54,977 nucleotides of DNA from Dehalococcoidia bacterium (GCA_029936155.1 JAPYUK010000008.1:13078-68054); one strand, 5' to 3'; counted from the first letter of the stretch, positions 7,931 to 16,410 are shown. Translations and numbers: made by a program. The notes: generated from the letters alone by a model not told the origin.

Positions 7931-8278
7931 GTGTCTACTGAATTGAAGTTTTACTGTTGGTCACGTTGAAGTACGTGCCAGAAGGCCCGTCGGGCTCTCA
8001 ACGATTCAGAAACTGGTTACGAATTTAAAGATTTCTTCGAGGAAGAGCTATCTGTCGACGAGATAACAGCCCTGAGTAAATTGACGTCTATCGACGAGAT
8101 GTTCGCGTGGCGCAGCCCAAGCTCCAAGCCGTACCGAGACCTCAGAGGCAAGGCAACAGATGATGAACTGATCGCTCTGATGGCGAAGGAACCTCGACTC
8201 ATCCGGCGCCCGATTCTCACCGACGGTTCGCGGATTGTTTTCGGGTTCAAGCAGGGTGCGTACGACGAGCTTATCTAG
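7931..8278 (+). CDS. ArsC/Spx-like thioredoxin-fold protein, probable selenoprotein (Sec at codon 13)
   Basis: Read through one in-frame TGA, this is a full-length 115-aa ArsC/Spx family protein. The N-terminus runs FYCWSR-TGA-STCQKARRAL, where relatives have a redox-active cysteine followed by STC (CxxC). The C-terminal half has the family signature LIRRPILTDG and then VFGFKQGAY. TGA at 7967-7969 replaces exactly the catalytic cysteine, and no other stop occurs until TAG at 8276. Start is GTG 7931 with a strong Shine-Dalgarno (AAGGAGGG, 7916-7923). A stem-loop follows the TGA at bacterial SECIS distance. A thiol/selenol reductase is likely; arsenate specificity cannot be claimed. A nonsense mutation or sequencing error (TGC to TGA) is the alternative. 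Conventional annotation would start at ATG 8099 or drop the gene. No selA, selB, selC or selD is visible in this window. Confidence 0.8.
7967..7999 (+). promoter_or_regulatory. UGA selenocysteine codon and candidate bacterial SECIS stem-loop
   Basis: After TGA 7967-7969, GGCCC (7984-7988) pairs with GGGCT (7992-7996), including one G-U pair, closing a GTC loop at 7989-7991. The helix extends past one mismatch by two more pairs (7981-7982 with 7998-7999). The loop G and U are the 20th and 21st bases after TGA. From memory this matches the loop position in E. coli fdhF and the general bacterial rule of a G early in the apical loop 16-37 nt from UGA. A folding calculation was not possible. Confidence 0.6.
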
Positions 8279-8426
8279 CGTTTGGCTGGCCAACAATCTG
8301 TGCCTCGAATACTTGTGCGCTGACACCCATTCGGCCTGTGGGTGTAGGCCCTCTGGGATCGACACGAGCATTATTACTCTTTACGCGCTTTCAAATCGAT
8401 CCTGTAAAACAGGAGAGAGCACTAAG

Positions 8427-8621
8427 ATGCTGTTCCTGAAATCATGCCCTCGATGCACCGGCGACATTAATGCCGATAGCGACACGCACGGCACTTTTTT
8501 GAAGTGCCTTCAATGCGGGTTTCCGAAGGATATATCGCCAGAAATGGCGGCCATATTATTTAGGCAGACGACCGCCACCCCGGGTTCGCCGGCGGTACAA
8601 CCTGGTACCCGTGCCGCTTAA
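8427..8621 (+). CDS. Small zinc-ribbon protein (64 aa)
   Basis: A short protein starting at ATG 8427 behind AGGAGAG (8411-8417). Two CxxC knuckles (SCPRCTGD and KCLQCGF) about 18 residues apart form a classic zinc ribbon in the first half; the C-terminal half is Ala/Pro/Thr-rich and looks disordered. Such proteins often bind nucleic acid or act as accessory factors, but no function can be assigned. The frame extends upstream to 8235 into the selenoprotein gene; that extension is rejected because of the well-placed Shine-Dalgarno. Confidence 0.7.
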   Translation: MLFLKSCPRCTGDINADSDTHGTFLKCLQCGFPKDISPEMAAILFRQTTATPGSPAVQPGTRAA

Positions 8622-8750
8622 ACATTGACTCGCCGCTTGATCAGTTGACTAACTTGTCCAGCGCGTCGACTTAATATGCGGTCTCAAAAACGATTCGAGA
8701 CCAACGAAAATTCGTGCATTCCCCGCCGAGGCTGGTGCTAGAATTCCGGC

Positions 8751-9590
8751 ATGTCAGAAGCCATTGACGCCTCGATAAATACCAGCGTGATTCTGGACGC
8801 AGATCGTGACACCGGAATCGCCACGATCACGCTAAATCGGCCAGACCGACTCAACTCCCTCAGCCACGATCTACTCCAATCGTTGTCCACCGCCATCAGC
8901 GACGTCGCGATCGACGAATCCATACGTGTAGTAATCATTACTGGTTCAGGTCGTGCCTTTTGCGCAGGGGCTGATACCGACGAGATGACCGGCGGATCTG
9001 GTGATGGTCCACACAAATCAGGGCCCGGCGGAGCCGAAGCTCTACGCCGCGGATTTGAACTCGCCCACAAGGTTATTCTCGGCATTTACGAGATGGAAAA
9101 ACCGGTAATAGCGGTGATAAATGGAACTGCTGTTGGCGCTGGATTTGACCTCGCCTGCGCCTGCGATATTCGCATCGCCTCAGACACCGCTCGCTTCATG
9201 GCCGCCTACATTCACGTCGGCCTCTTCCCCGGTTACGGCGGCACGTGGCTCTACCCGCGAGTTCTGGGCCCCGCCAAAGCTGCTGAACTGATGTACACCG
9301 GAAATTTCCTTGAGATAGATGAGGCCAAGAACCTTGGCTTTGTAAACGACGTAGTATCGAGCGAAGAACTTTTTGCTACTGCTAACAAGATGGCCCGTCA
9401 GATCGCCAACGGCCCTCCGATTGCCATCAAACTCGCGAAAATGATGATGCGTCGCGGAATGAATATGGATCTCGAAAGTTCCCTCGAAATGTCTGCCGCA
9501 GTGGAGGCAATCACGTTATCCTCTGAGGATCACGTTGAGGGTATGGCTGCACTGCGGCAAAAACGACGACCAGAGTTCAAGGGGAACTGA
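8751..9590 (+). CDS. Enoyl-CoA hydratase/isomerase family protein (crotonase)
   Basis: A 279-aa crotonase-fold enzyme acting on acyl-CoA thioesters. The two oxyanion-hole segments are clear: RAFCAGADTDEM near residue 70 and NGTAVGAGFDLACACD near 125. The C-terminal region contains the usual KLAKMMMRRG helix. It could be an enoyl-CoA hydratase of beta-oxidation or another crotonase such as a ring-opening or isomerase enzyme; the usual Glu pair is not unambiguous, so specificity is left open. Its TGA overlaps the ATG of prs (TGATG), indicating translational coupling with nucleotide-precursor synthesis, an unusual pairing. Confidence 0.9.
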   Translation: MSEAIDASINTSVILDADRDTGIATITLNRPDRLNSLSHDLLQSLSTAISDVAIDESIRVVIITGSGRAFCAGADTDEMTGGSGDGPHKSGPGGAEALRRGFELAHKVILGIYEMEKPVIAVINGTAVGAGFDLACACDIRIASDTARFMAAYIHVGLFPGYGGTWLYPRVLGPAKAAELMYTGNFLEIDEAKNLGFVNDVVSSEELFATANKMARQIANGPPIAIKLAKMMMRRGMNMDLESSLEMSAAVEAITLSSEDHVEGMAALRQKRRPEFKGN

Positions 9591-10555
9591 TGCTCGGTAC
9601 GAACGGCAATCCGGTTATTTTCTCAGGTAATTCGCACCTGCAACTTGTGGAAGATATTTGCGAATATCTCGATCAATCTGTCGGTGAAGTCGAAGTTTTC
9701 AAGTTCACTAACGACAACACATTTGTGCGCATCCTCGAAAATGTTCGGCAAAAGGATGTGTTCATTCTGCAGTCAGACGTCGAGCCGGTGAATGACAACA
9801 TCATGGAGTTGTTGATCATGATCGACGCTGCCAAGCGCGCATCCGCAGGTCGAATAACTGCGGTAATTCCGTACTATAGCTATGCGCGGACCGACAAAAA
9901 AGATCAGCCTCGCGTTCCGATAACGGGTCGGCTGATCGCCGATTTGCTTGAAACTGCTGGTGCAGACCGGGTGATTATGGTCGATCTGCACGCCGGACAG
10001 GTTCAGGGCTTCTTCCATGTTCCAGTGGATGAACTGACAGCCATGCCTGGGTTGGTCAACTACTTTCTTGAGCGCGATCTCGACAATCCGATGGTGTTTG
10101 CAGCTGATATCGGAATCTCAAAGAAGGCACGTTACTTCGCCGACGCGATCAGTGCTCCACTGTCTATCGTTGAGAAACGCCGTCTCGGGAATGAAGATCG
10201 CGTAGAGAGCATGAACATCATTGGTGAAGTTGAGAGAGATCAGCCAGTAATCGTGTTCGACGATGAGATCAGCACGGGCGGAACAATGATTTCGGCCGTC
10301 GAAGCAATCACCGATCGGGGTGTAACTGAGGTCTATGTAGTTGCAACACACGGCGTGTTGCCAGGTGAGGCATCCAAGCGGATTACTGATATCCCCTATA
10401 TCAAAGAATTGGTAATAACCGACACAGTGCCTTTGTCCAAAGACAAGTTAAACTCAAAGATCAAGGTAATTTCAATTGCACCGCTTCTTGGAGAAGCGAT
10501 AAGGCGTATCCACGAAGGCCGTTCCGTTGGAGAACTGTTCACCAGATACAGGTAA
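9590..10555 (+). CDS. prs: Ribose-phosphate pyrophosphokinase (PRPP synthetase)
   Basis: Makes PRPP from ribose 5-phosphate and ATP for purine, pyrimidine, histidine, tryptophan and NAD synthesis. The 321-aa protein shows the ATP-loop region YYSYARTDKKDQPRVPI near residue 90, the metal/ribose motif DLHAGQVQGFF near 130 and the PRPP-binding loop reading VFDDEISTGGTM near 220. This last motif is slightly altered from the usual DDIIDTGGT. Length is normal. The start overlaps the crotonase stop by one base (TGATG). Confidence 0.95.
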   Translation: MLGTNGNPVIFSGNSHLQLVEDICEYLDQSVGEVEVFKFTNDNTFVRILENVRQKDVFILQSDVEPVNDNIMELLIMIDAAKRASAGRITAVIPYYSYARTDKKDQPRVPITGRLIADLLETAGADRVIMVDLHAGQVQGFFHVPVDELTAMPGLVNYFLERDLDNPMVFAADIGISKKARYFADAISAPLSIVEKRRLGNEDRVESMNIIGEVERDQPVIVFDDEISTGGTMISAVEAITDRGVTEVYVVATHGVLPGEASKRITDIPYIKELVITDTVPLSKDKLNSKIKVISIAPLLGEAIRRIHEGRSVGELFTRYR

Positions 10556-10607
10556 ATGAGGTTCGATACCGAACCGATTCTGCAACGTGAGCAGCCAGTA
10601 GCTATAT

Positions 10608-13370
10608 ATGTTCAAGCTGTTTAATAAACTCGTTGGCGATTCCAACGAAAAAGCACTCAATCTACTTCACCCGATCGTCGACGAGATCAATGAACTCGAA
10701 CCCGAGTTCGAAAAACTCAGCGATGAAGAGTTGAAGGATGTTACTGGCGACCTGCGGTCTCGTTACGAGGCGGGTGAGCATCTCGATGACTTCGTCCCCG
10801 AGGCCTTTGCAGCGGTACGAGAGGCTTCCCGACGCACAGTAGGCATGCGACCTTTCGATGTGCAGATGATCGGTGGAATTGTTCTCCATGAGGGTAAAAT
10901 CGCCGAGATGCGCACGGGGGAGGGCAAAACTCTCGTTGCGACCATGCCGACGTACCTGAACGCCATAACTGGCGAAGGTACGCACGTTATTACCGTTAAC
11001 GACTATCTGGCAAAACTTCATGCCGGGTGGATGGGTGCTGTTCACCACTCGCTTGGGCTGACCGTCGGATGCCTGCAAAACGATACGTCGTGGGTCTACA
11101 ACCCGGATGCCCCGATAACCGTAGAAGCGCCTTCCGAAAACGAAGATGATGCCGATGCGGCACCGCCCGTGCGACTGCCAGAAGACAACTTCCAGTCGGC
11201 AACAAAGCGGGAGGCATACGCCTGCGATATTACTTACGGCACCAACAACGAATTCGGCTTCGACTACCTGCGGGACAACATGGTTGAGGAGGCTGAACGT
11301 CGAGTCCAACGCGGCCTGTCCTACGCTATTGTCGATGAGGTCGACAGCATCCTCATCGACGAAGCACGAACTCCGTTGATCATCTCCGGTCCTGCCAAAG
11401 AGCATAGCCAGGAGTACAGGAAGTTCGCCCAACTCGCCAAACGCCTATCTCCAGATGTCCACTTCGAGATCGAAGATAAGCGCAAGACCGTCGTCCTCAC
11501 TGAAGAGGGAATCGCAGCCATCGAGCGAGAGCTCAAGATTGAGAACCTTTACGGTCCCGAGAACGACGTGCTTTCTCACTTTGCAGAAAACGCCATCCGT
11601 GCCCAGCACATCTACACAAACAACCGTGAATATGTCATTCAGGGCAGCGACATTGTTCTGGTTGACGAGTTCACTGGTCGACTCATGACGGGTCGACGTT
11701 TCTCCGACGGAATGCATCAGGCGCTCGAGGCCAAAGAAGGGGTAACCGTTCAGCGCGAGTCGAATACGTACGCCACGATCACCCTCCAGAACTACTTCCG
11801 GATGTACAAAAAACTCGCGGGAATGACTGGTACGGCTTCGACCGAAGCCGAAGAGCTCGACAAAATCTACAAGCTGGAAGTTGTCGAAATTCCCACCAAC
11901 CGAGAGACACAGCGTCTGGATCGAGGCGACTACATCTACATGACAGAGGAAGCCAAGTGGAATGCGATCGCTGATCGAATTTCAGAGCTCCACAATGACG
12001 GTCGACCAGTACTCGTCGGCACGACCAGTATCGACAAATCGGAGCTTCTCGGTGATCTGCTGAAACAGAAGCGTGTGCCACACAACGTTCTTAATGCAAA
12101 GCAACACGAACGTGAAGCGAACGTTGTGGCGGAAGCTGGTAAGGGCGGGGCGGTCACAGTCGCAACGAACATGGCAGGCCGTGGAACCGACATTATTCTG
12201 GGCGGCAACCCGGATGTGACCACCGCTTCCGACGCCGGATGGCAGACCGACCACGACACTATTGTGCAAAAAGGCGGCCTGTTCGTTCTCGGGACTGAGC
12301 GCCACGAATCGCGTCGTATCGACAACCAGCTTCGTGGTCGTTGTGGCCGACAGGGCGACCCTGGCGAAACCCAGTTCTATCTCTCTACTGAAGATGACAT
12401 CGTTCGGCGCTTCGGTGGCGATCGCATCAAGGGAGCGATGAACCTCTTCCGTTGGGAGGCTGATGTTCCGATCGAAAACAAGATGGTCTCAAAATCGGTT
12501 GAAACCGCTCAGACGAAGGTCGAGGCGCAGAACTTCGAGGTGCGTAAGTATCTCGTCGATTATGACGACGTTGTGAACACCCAGCGGGATGTGATTTACC
12601 GGCTACGGGACAAGGTTATCGACGGCGAGGATCTTCGGCCCACGATCAGCGAGTATGTCGAAAATGAAGTTCGACTGATCGTCAACGATCGAATCAACGG
12701 TGGCAGCGAGAATTACGATGTCGAGGGCCTGTATCGAGAGTTGTTGCTGGTCTTCCCGACGTTGGATGGCTTCCCGGATCCCGAAAATATTTATGAACTG
12801 CGCCCAGATGAGGCAGAAGATACCTTCATCGAACTGGTACGCACGATTTACGATAAGCGCACCGAGGAATTCGGTTCTGAGATGCTCAACCGTCTTGAGC
12901 GGGCGATCATGCTGCGAACAATCGACGAGCACTGGGTTGAGCACCTAACGTCGATGGATAACATGCGGCAGGGAATCGGACTTGAAGCAGCAGGCCAGCG
13001 TGACCCGCTGATTGCCTACAAACACCAGGCCTTCCAGATGTTCACGTCGCTCGACGAGACGATCAAGTCTGTTGTGGCGCGAACGATTTTCCGAGTTGCA
13101 CTGTCACAACAGCCAGCGCCATCGCGGACTCCACAAATGAATGCAACGAAGGCTGATGCTGACGTTTCGGTGCAGAAGGCGAACGCAGTTGCCAACCAGA
13201 AGTCGGTGATGTCGAGCGTCAACTCAGGGCATGGGGTCGGCCAGGCGGGCGGTAACAGCCTTGCCCAAGTACCGACACACACACCGGACGGCCGCAAGAT
13301 GACCCGAGCAGAGCGTCGCAAGATCGAACGCCTCCAACGAAAACAGGCGAAACAGGGCAGTGGCGACTAG
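10608..13370 (+). CDS. secA: Preprotein translocase ATPase subunit SecA
   Basis: The motor that drives unfolded preproteins through SecYEG using ATP. The 920-aa protein has Walker A (MRTGEGKTL near 105), the DEVDSILIDEART Walker B region, the preprotein cross-linking domain, the second nucleotide fold (GTTSIDKSE, TNMAGRGTDI) and the helical wing. Between GLTVGCLQND and KREAYACDITYG there is an extra segment of roughly 45 residues, rich in Asp/Glu/Pro, compared with E. coli SecA. The tail ends in RRKIERLQRKQAKQGSGD and lacks the CxCx8CH zinc/SecB-binding motif, in line with bacteria that lack SecB. Preceded 52 nt upstream by prs and followed by a short hairpin with a T-run at 13380-13398. Confidence 0.97.
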   Translation: MFKLFNKLVGDSNEKALNLLHPIVDEINELEPEFEKLSDEELKDVTGDLRSRYEAGEHLDDFVPEAFAAVREASRRTVGMRPFDVQMIGGIVLHEGKIAEMRTGEGKTLVATMPTYLNAITGEGTHVITVNDYLAKLHAGWMGAVHHSLGLTVGCLQNDTSWVYNPDAPITVEAPSENEDDADAAPPVRLPEDNFQSATKREAYACDITYGTNNEFGFDYLRDNMVEEAERRVQRGLSYAIVDEVDSILIDEARTPLIISGPAKEHSQEYRKFAQLAKRLSPDVHFEIEDKRKTVVLTEEGIAAIERELKIENLYGPENDVLSHFAENAIRAQHIYTNNREYVIQGSDIVLVDEFTGRLMTGRRFSDGMHQALEAKEGVTVQRESNTYATITLQNYFRMYKKLAGMTGTASTEAEELDKIYKLEVVEIPTNRETQRLDRGDYIYMTEEAKWNAIADRISELHNDGRPVLVGTTSIDKSELLGDLLKQKRVPHNVLNAKQHEREANVVAEAGKGGAVTVATNMAGRGTDIILGGNPDVTTASDAGWQTDHDTIVQKGGLFVLGTERHESRRIDNQLRGRCGRQGDPGETQFYLSTEDDIVRRFGGDRIKGAMNLFRWEADVPIENKMVSKSVETAQTKVEAQNFEVRKYLVDYDDVVNTQRDVIYRLRDKVIDGEDLRPTISEYVENEVRLIVNDRINGGSENYDVEGLYRELLLVFPTLDGFPDPENIYELRPDEAEDTFIELVRTIYDKRTEEFGSEMLNRLERAIMLRTIDEHWVEHLTSMDNMRQGIGLEAAGQRDPLIAYKHQAFQMFTSLDETIKSVVARTIFRVALSQQPAPSRTPQMNATKADADVSVQKANAVANQKSVMSSVNSGHGVGQAGGNSLAQVPTHTPDGRKMTRAERRKIERLQRKQAKQGSGD

Positions 13371-13379
13371 GTGCCATTG

Positions 13380-13398
13380 GGTGCCAACGGCGCTTTTT
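13380..13398 (+). terminator. Probable intrinsic terminator after secA
   Basis: GGTGCC (13380-13385), loop AAC, GGCGCT (13389-13394), then TTTT. Six pairs including wobble pairs, followed by a T-run, 10 nt after the secA stop. The same GGTGCC core recurs at 38569 and 39832. Confidence 0.5.
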
Positions 13399-13434
13399 CT
13401 TGAGGACGACTGATATACCGCGCCCCGAGCTAAA

Positions 13435-13474
13435 GCATCCGAAGCCGAGGGATCTGGGGTGGTGACGAGCGGCA
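13435..13474. repeat. Dispersed intergenic repeat, copy 1
   Basis: GCATCCGAAGCCGAGGG followed by ATCTGGGGTGGTGACGAGCG resembles copies at 32367-32409 and, reversed, at 43771-43816. All three are intergenic and share a CAT-C-GA start, an AGGGATCTGG-like core and a GACG end. Confidence 0.45.
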
Positions 13475-13528
13475 GGCTTCTGTCAATCCACACCTCATGA
13501 CGCAACGCCCCGCGATAACCTGTAGTGC

Positions 13529-15298
13529 ATGGACAATGGCGCTATTTCAAAAGTGTTTGCCGATGTCGCTGTGCTCATGCAGGCGAGGGGCGACAACGTA
13601 TTCAAGGTTCGAGCACACTCGAAGGCGTCTGACGAAATAAAAAGCCTGTCGTATTCACTCGCCGATATCGTTGATGACACTGAGCTACTACGAGAAATCC
13701 CCGGCTTCGGCGAAGCGATTGTCGGTAAGACCCAGGAGCTCATCCGCACCGGCCGACTCGGCCTGCTTGAGGATCTACTTGAGGAGCTTCCAGATGGCGT
13801 GCTCGAACTCGTGCAGATACCCGGAATCGGACCCAAAACGGCCGTGATAGCTGCCCAGGAACTAGGCATTGGCACGTTCGAGCAGCTTGTAGCGTCGATC
13901 GAATCAGACGAGTTTCAGCAACTGCCCAGAATCAGTAAGAAGGGCGCACAACAAATTCTTCGCCACACGAAGATGCGAATTGAACAGGGCGACCGATTCG
14001 GGCTTGGCCCAGCGACTCAAATTGTCGCAGGCGCAATCGAAGAACTGAAGACCCGGTGCCCTGAAATTACTCTGATAGAAGTTGCTGGCAGTGTGAAGCG
14101 AGGCGTAGAACTGGTTGGTGACATCAACATCCTGTGCGCGGTAGCCGAGGGCGCTGATCCTGCCACCGTACTCGAATGCTTCGCTACTCTCCCAAGTGCA
14201 CACAAAATACTTTCGCAAGACGCGTCTAATGCTCGGATCGCAGATAACTCTGGCAAGTTCATGTCGATCAAAGTTGTGCCAGCGAAAGCATGGGCGGGTG
14301 CTCTTGTATACGCCACTGGGTCAATTGCACATGGCAGGAAACTGGAGGAAATAGCTGAACAAAATGATCTGGTGCTGACCGAAGACGGACTTTACGAAAA
14401 TGGTGCCGACGATCCAGTAGTAGCTGAGACCGAAGCTGATATCTACGACCTCCTCAATCTGAACTTCATCCCACCCGAGATGCGAGAAGACTCCAACGAA
14501 ATCGAACTGGCCGAAACAAGCGATTTCTCGCGAATCCTCAAACTCTCCGACATTCGAGGCGATCTTCACTCCCACACTAACTGGTCCGATGGTCGTTATC
14601 CCCTGGAAGAAATGGTGGCCTCCGCCGCCGCCGATCGTGGATTTGAATACCTCGCGATAACTGACCATTCGCCCAGCGCAACCGTGGCCAACGGGCTCGT
14701 CCCCGACATGCTACTCGCCCATAACAGCGCCGTGAAAGAACTCGACAAAACCTCCGAACTAAGATTGCTCACTGGAACCGAAATGGACATCAAACCCGAT
14801 GGTTCACTCGATTACAGCGACGAACTACTCGCCGATCTCGACATCGTCATCGCCTCAATCCACTCTGGTATGGATCAAGATGAAGCAACAATGACACAGC
14901 GTGTAATCGATGCCATGGAAAGCCCTCACGTCGACATCATCTGTCACCTTACAACTCGTCTTACCGAACGGCGCGCCGCCGTTGAAATCGATATCGAAGC
15001 CATACTGAACGCTGCAGTCCGAACGGGCACGGTAATGGAGATTAACGCCTCCCCAGACCGGCTTGATTTGAAGGCTGAACACGTACGAATGGGCGTCGAT
15101 CTGGGTGTAATCTTTGCAGTGAACACCGACTCGCATCGTACTTGGCAGTTTGCAAATCTTCGATTCGGCGTTCAAACAGCGATTCGCGGTTGGGTCGAAT
15201 CGGGTCAAGTCATCAACACACTCCACTACGCAGAGCTCATGGCATTTCTCGCACTTCCGAAGACCGAGCGCTACGCATTCAAGAAACCCCGTGGTTAG
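13529..15298 (+). CDS. polX: PolX-family DNA polymerase/PHP phosphoesterase with degenerate polymerase site
   Basis: A 589-aa protein with the bacterial PolX layout: helix-hairpin-helix 8-kDa-like region (1-170), nucleotidyltransferase palm (about 180-320) and C-terminal PHP phosphoesterase (about 345-589). Such proteins act in base-excision repair, the PHP part giving 3'-5' exonuclease or AP-endonuclease activity. The palm keeps GSVKRG and D198, but the second catalytic Asp of the DxD motif is Asn (GDINIL, N200) and the third, in the usual VDLRVV strand, is Ser (MSIKVV, S246). Polymerase activity is therefore doubtful. The PHP motifs DLHSHTNWSDG, AITDHS, ASIHSG and NTDSH are intact, although the GHPTGR motif reads CHLTTR. 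The hypothetical gene that follows starts inside its last codons. Confidence 0.88.
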   Translation: MDNGAISKVFADVAVLMQARGDNVFKVRAHSKASDEIKSLSYSLADIVDDTELLREIPGFGEAIVGKTQELIRTGRLGLLEDLLEELPDGVLELVQIPGIGPKTAVIAAQELGIGTFEQLVASIESDEFQQLPRISKKGAQQILRHTKMRIEQGDRFGLGPATQIVAGAIEELKTRCPEITLIEVAGSVKRGVELVGDINILCAVAEGADPATVLECFATLPSAHKILSQDASNARIADNSGKFMSIKVVPAKAWAGALVYATGSIAHGRKLEEIAEQNDLVLTEDGLYENGADDPVVAETEADIYDLLNLNFIPPEMREDSNEIELAETSDFSRILKLSDIRGDLHSHTNWSDGRYPLEEMVASAAADRGFEYLAITDHSPSATVANGLVPDMLLAHNSAVKELDKTSELRLLTGTEMDIKPDGSLDYSDELLADLDIVIASIHSGMDQDEATMTQRVIDAMESPHVDIICHLTTRLTERRAAVEIDIEAILNAAVRTGTVMEINASPDRLDLKAEHVRMGVDLGVIFAVNTDSHRTWQFANLRFGVQTAIRGWVESGQVINTLHYAELMAFLALPKTERYAFKKPRG

Positions 15299-16085
15299 CA
15301 GCAAAGATACAAGCCAAAAAAAAGGATCCCTGGTCGACGAGACCTCGGATGCCATCACGCGCCTGAAATCAACCATTGCTCCTTCGACTGGCGATTGGAA
15401 ATTAACTGTCCTCGAAACGATAGCCAAGTGGCCTCTGGCAAGTGAGAACCTTGCCGGTGAACAGCTCGACTATCTGATTGGCGGTGAGGCGTTCGATTGG
15501 CGTCTGTTGGCACAGCGATTGCTGGAGGAATGTGGATCAGATATCGACGACGACACGTGGTGGGACTGGCTAACAGATCCGGTCCTTTTTGCCGGGTTTG
15601 AAGAGCCGGAATTTATGCGTGCGGTCGGTGTAGACAAGTTCAGGGCACACCTTTCGTACTTCTACGGAGTAACCGTTGAGCAGGCTCTTCTGGCAGCCGT
15701 TGAAGAGGAGATTACGCATCGACGTGTTGCGGCCGGACGCCAGCTCAGCGACAATTCAATGGAGCTTGCTTACGAAACGCTTTACGGCAATACACGGGAC
15801 CAGCTTTGGGAAGTGTTCAAGATCGAAACAGGTGTTGAGGCAGCTCGGGAAGGGTGGCGGCACCGTGACGAGCATTCGCTCGGCTCCGAGGATGCGTTTA
15901 CCTACTGGCTGTTCAAGCTAAGAATGGAACGATCCGACCCCGCGAAAATCGCCAGCGACACGCGCAAGGGGCTTGCCAAGCTGGAGCGTATGCGCCAAAA
16001 CAACGTCAGGCGGATGCAACTCGTTCAGACCGACAGAATTCGCTCCGCGGTCAAGAGTACTCGTAGGCGCAATGTGAAGTCGTGA
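15291..16085 (+). CDS. Hypothetical protein (264 aa)
   Basis: Not recognised. The likely start is GTG 15291, overlapping the last 8 nt of polX, so translation is probably coupled; the frame is open further upstream but that part lies within polX. The protein is soluble, acidic and rich in tryptophan in the middle (DDDTWWDWLTDP), mostly helical by composition, and ends in a basic tail (KSTRRRNVKS). No signal peptide, membrane helix or cysteine motif is seen. Position suggests a role linked to the PolX/PHP protein, but that is only context. Confidence 0.65.
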   Translation: MVSSKDTSQKKGSLVDETSDAITRLKSTIAPSTGDWKLTVLETIAKWPLASENLAGEQLDYLIGGEAFDWRLLAQRLLEECGSDIDDDTWWDWLTDPVLFAGFEEPEFMRAVGVDKFRAHLSYFYGVTVEQALLAAVEEEITHRRVAAGRQLSDNSMELAYETLYGNTRDQLWEVFKIETGVEAAREGWRHRDEHSLGSEDAFTYWLFKLRMERSDPAKIASDTRKGLAKLERMRQNNVRRMQLVQTDRIRSAVKSTRRRNVKS

Positions 16086-16149
16086 CATGGAGTCATAACT
16101 GGCAATTGCCATTGCATTCGAACCGACTAACGGCTAGCCTGAATGTGAT

Positions 16150-16410
16150 ATCGAAACAGCTTCGACGAGAAGTAGTACCGAGATTGCAAAGGTCCGAGAG
16201 ATTCGGTGGTTGGTGTGAACCGGAACCCATGCACTCGTGAAGTCGTCTCTGAGCTGGCAAACTGGAAGTCCTCATTTACCACGGATTATTAGGTACGCCC
16301 GGTGGCACCGTTAAAGCTAATCGAGTGGTTCGCAGCAGGCTCCGTAAGTTGCGAGCAATGAAGGTGGTACCGCGGTTAACCCGTCCTTTGATGAAGCCGT
16401 TTTTGCTTTT
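16150..16410 (+). promoter_or_regulatory. T-box leader (valine) upstream of valS
   Basis: An untranslated leader of ~340 nt precedes valS. It holds the T-box consensus AAGGTGGTACCGCGG at 16361-16375, whose TGGT bulge would pair with an uncharged ACCA tRNA end. AAGG then pairs with CCTT around GGTTAACC. Upstream is a stem I with an AGAGATTCGGTGGTTGGTG-like segment, and GAAGTCGTCTCTGAG, where GTC (16242-16244) is a fitting valine specifier codon. T-runs at 16400-16410 follow. The expected effect is valS expression when charged tRNA-Val is low. The boundary at the 5' side is approximate. Confidence 0.85.

Noticed and set aside
8081-8278. 65-aa protein starting inside the ArsC-like gene
   Set aside because: It is the C-terminal half of the selenoprotein candidate; the full frame from GTG 7931 has the strong ribosome site and the family's N-terminal motif.
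10662-11432. 256-aa frame opposite secA
   Set aside because: Antisense shadow with no recognisable domain.
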